A stretch of 64,000 bases of DNA, from positions 6,091,327 to 6,155,326 of the forward strand of contig CP128386.1 in assembly GCA_030345135.1 (NCBI GenBank), given 5' to 3'. The translations under genes and the position numbers were made by a program. The DNA comes from Chitinophagaceae bacterium DXS. GTDB lineage: Bacteria; Bacteroidota; Bacteroidia; Chitinophagales; Chitinophagaceae. This document shows positions 62,490 to 64,000 of the stretch, in pieces (within the stretch, counting starts at the first letter, position 1; each line of letters opens with the position of its first letter). The notes below the pieces were generated by a model. That model was not told where the DNA came from and made no database searches. It saw only the letters and a list, made by a program, of their open reading frames with translations.

Positions 62490-62705
62490 GACCAAAAAAA
62501 GACGTGTAAGATTGTAAGACAGTAAGATCGTAAGATAAGCGGAGTGCAAAAAAAAGAAAACCGCAGATCAATAGGTAGGGTAACCCAATGATCTGCGGTT
62601 TTGTTTTTGTGTAAAGTATCAGAACCGAAATAGTAATCACTGTCTCATTCTCAACAGCCCCTCTTACGTGTCTTACTGTCTTACTGTCTTACGGTCTTGA
62701 TAGCG
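62470..62705. repeat. Inverted GTAAGAC tracts around a central terminator
   Basis: GTAAGACCGTAAGACC words begin inside the sterol-desaturase-family gene and run to 62535. Their complement CTTACTGTCTTACGGTCTTG (62655-62700) precedes the stop of the convergent DUF4197 gene. Midway, AAAACCGCAGATCA (62557-62570) pairs perfectly with TGATCTGCGGTTTT (62589-62602), followed by T-rich sequence: a bidirectional terminator. Confidence 0.85.
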
Positions 62706-62707
62706 TC

Positions 62708-63475
62708 TTAATTGAAGACTTTCTTCAATAAATCTGTCGTCCTCGCTGCAGGATCTTTTCTGATGAGCTTTTCCTGGTCGCCGATTTCGTGGAAGATGCC
62801 GTCCATGGCTTTAGATGTAACGTAGGCGGATAGATCCGGATTTAATTTTTCGCCGCCGAAAAAGTTGACTTTGTTGTAAGCATTTACCACATCGGTCCAG
62901 TATTTAGTTGCGTCAACCTTACTTAAGGAATTTTCTATAACAGGTTTAAATGCCGCAGTAAGCGGATCTGTTGTTTTTGTTTTAAGATAATGTGTCGCGG
63001 AAGTATCACCACCTTTAAGAATACCCCAGGCATCCTGAATGGTCATTTGTTTAACCGCATTCAGGAAAATTGGTGCAGCACTCTTGGTTGCATCTTCTGC
63101 TGCACGGTTCATGGACAGGATTGCGTCGTCCACCAGTTTGCCCATCCCAACGCTCCTCAACGTTTTTTCCACTTTTTGTGCTTCAGGAGGTAGCAGAACC
63201 TTTATCGCTGCATTTTTAAAAAAGCCATCTGCGGCAGAAAGTTTGTTTGTGCCTGTTTCAATTCCTTTATTCAAGGCTTCTTTTAGACCATCGGATACAT
63301 CCAGTGTGCTTAAAGAATCCTTACCGGAACCGGTTACTTTTCCCAAAATGGAACCAAGGGAGTTAGAAGAGCTTTTGTTAGTGTCAGAAGATGTTTTAAA
63401 CAGATCTTTTAATTTTTGCGCCTGAACATTGCTTACAGCCAGGGCTAATAGTAGTACATAGAAAAAATTTCGCAT
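62708..63475 (-). CDS. DUF4197 domain protein, exported
   Basis: 255 residues from the Met at 63475, the start of a signal peptide (MRNFFYVLLLALAVSNVQAQ); an extended frame to 63520 is unlikely. A serine-rich linker leads to the DUF4197 helical domain: LDVSDGLKEALNKGIETGTNKLS, AIKVLLPPEAQKVEKTLRSVG, MNRAAEDATKSAAPIFLNAVKQMTIQDA and HYLKTKTTDPL. Periplasmic, function unknown, conserved in many Gram-negatives. It is convergent with the sterol-desaturase-family gene and divergent from the oxidoreductase at 63642. Confidence 0.9.
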   Translation of the reverse strand: MRNFFYVLLLALAVSNVQAQKLKDLFKTSSDTNKSSSNSLGSILGKVTGSGKDSLSTLDVSDGLKEALNKGIETGTNKLSAADGFFKNAAIKVLLPPEAQKVEKTLRSVGMGKLVDDAILSMNRAAEDATKSAAPIFLNAVKQMTIQDAWGILKGGDTSATHYLKTKTTDPLTAAFKPVIENSLSKVDATKYWTDVVNAYNKVNFFGGEKLNPDLSAYVTSKAMDGIFHEIGDQEKLIRKDPAARTTDLLKKVFN

Positions 63476-63641
63476 AGAAATAAAATAAAAGCCAAATATA
63501 ATCAGACAGTTAGCAAACAACTCGTTAATACTGCTGTTGGCAGCAATGCGAGAAAGTCATTTAAGCTTAACGGGCTGTTTTTGTCGCCGAAATGCTCGAC
63601 CCGTACATTTTTTCATTCGTTAATCATGCTTATCTTTCCGC

Positions 63642-64000
63642 ATGCAAATTTCTATTTGGGAAAAGGAAAGCTTTTTTGCAAACCGCGATATCCTCATTAT
63701 TGGAGCCGGCCTGGTTGGTTTATGGACGGCTTATGAGATCAAAAAGAGAAATCCATCAATCAATATCCTCATTATTGAAAAAGGAATTGTGCCAACAGGG
63801 GCATCCACCCGCAATGCAGGATTTGCCTGCTTTGGCAGTCCGACTGAATTGCTGCATGACTTTGATACCCAGGGCAAGGACGACACTTTGAAAGTTGTTG
63901 AAATGCGGTTCAAAGGCATTGAAAAAATCAAACGTCTTTTTGTTCGCGGCGTTATCGACTATGATAATTGTGGTGGCTTTGAATGCCTGGACAATCAAAA
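63642..64000 (+). CDS. FAD-dependent oxidoreductase (DAO family), 3' end outside window
   Basis: The first 119 residues from ATG 63642. The dinucleotide motif DILIIGAGLVGLWTAYEIKKR is at about residues 16-36, then IIEKGIVPTGASTRNAGFACFG, the pattern of glycine/sarcosine-oxidase-like DAO proteins in which the TRNAG region contacts FAD. The frame is open to the window edge. The substrate, probably an amine or amino acid, cannot be predicted from this part. Confidence 0.85.
   Translation, partial: MQISIWEKESFFANRDILIIGAGLVGLWTAYEIKKRNPSINILIIEKGIVPTGASTRNAGFACFGSPTELLHDFDTQGKDDTLKVVEMRFKGIEKIKRLFVRGVIDYDNCGGFECLDNQ

Noticed and set aside
1-64000. tRNA, rRNA or tmRNA genes
   Set aside because: No cloverleaf with a T-arm GGTTCGA-type segment or rRNA-like sequence was recognised on reading; a covariance-model scan would be needed to exclude them.
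1-64000. Prophage or integrative element
   Set aside because: No integrase, portal, terminase, relaxase or attachment duplication was seen; gene content is ordinary chromosomal.

Overview
The window looks like a chromosomal segment of a Bacteroidota bacterium, most likely Sphingobacteriia/Chitinophagaceae-like. The signs are a SusC/SusD pair, DUF5686, DUF6786, TMEM220-like and CCDC81-type HU proteins, near absence of Shine-Dalgarno sites, and several promoters with the Bacteroidota -7 word TAnnTTTG (a -33 TTTG is clear in one case). No rRNA, tRNA, CRISPR array, prophage or transposase gene was seen. Family names come from recognising motifs by eye; no database search was run.

Layout. 1-8.4 kb: end of a DUF6786 protein, an FAH-family hydrolase, nadB, a COG0523 metallochaperone-type GTPase, a small FKBP-like protein overlapping a GH116 glycosidase, and that GH116 gene broken into two frames at a run of nine A. 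8.8-13.4 kb: LpxL-type acyltransferase, persulfide-dioxygenase/rhodanese fusion, ArsR regulator, tsaB, RidA. 13.6-22.7 kb: SusC-SusD, a seven-haem cytochrome c, a Gfo/Idh/MocA oxidoreductase and an aldose epimerase. 23-29.6 kb: icmF (B12 mutase fused to its GTPase chaperone), a CarH-like MerR/B12 regulator, pyrD, TerC. 29.7-41.9 kb: DUF5686 protein, a stand-alone carboxy half of CarB, a secreted EreA/ChaN-like protein, TMEM220-like protein, PAP2 phosphatase, LTA-synthase-like sulfatase, methyltransferase, glmM. 42.6-54.1 kb: cysteine desulfurase, a 131-bp tandem array, acyl-CoA carboxylase beta subunit, RBBP9 hydrolase, PhzF, rnhA, DUF4287, PBP4, Uma2, thioesterase, DoxX. 54.4-64 kb: TPR protein - outer-membrane barrel - HU/membrane protein operon, a thioredoxin-fold protein without catalytic cysteines, a sterol-desaturase-family protein, DUF4197, and the start of a DAO-type oxidoreductase.

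The most unusual part of the window is between the genes. Most of the longer intergenic regions are built from short words repeated every 7-9 bp, in about ten families (GGTATCA, GTGTGAG, GTAAGAC, AGCTATC, TAAAGCC, AAGTACG, GTGAATA, ACACGGAG, CGCAAAG, AAGTTATACGT). They start almost exactly at stop codons and follow one polarity rule. Reading outward from a gene in either direction, the strand running 5' to 3' away from the gene carries the A/G-rich word. Each intergenic region is therefore bracketed by inverted tracts, often with a hairpin terminator in the middle. This holds for convergent, divergent and co-directional pairs. Two fold-back elements sharing the termini CAATGTCGTT...AACGACATTG are inserted inside such tracts, and one tract has expanded into an array of eight 131-bp units.
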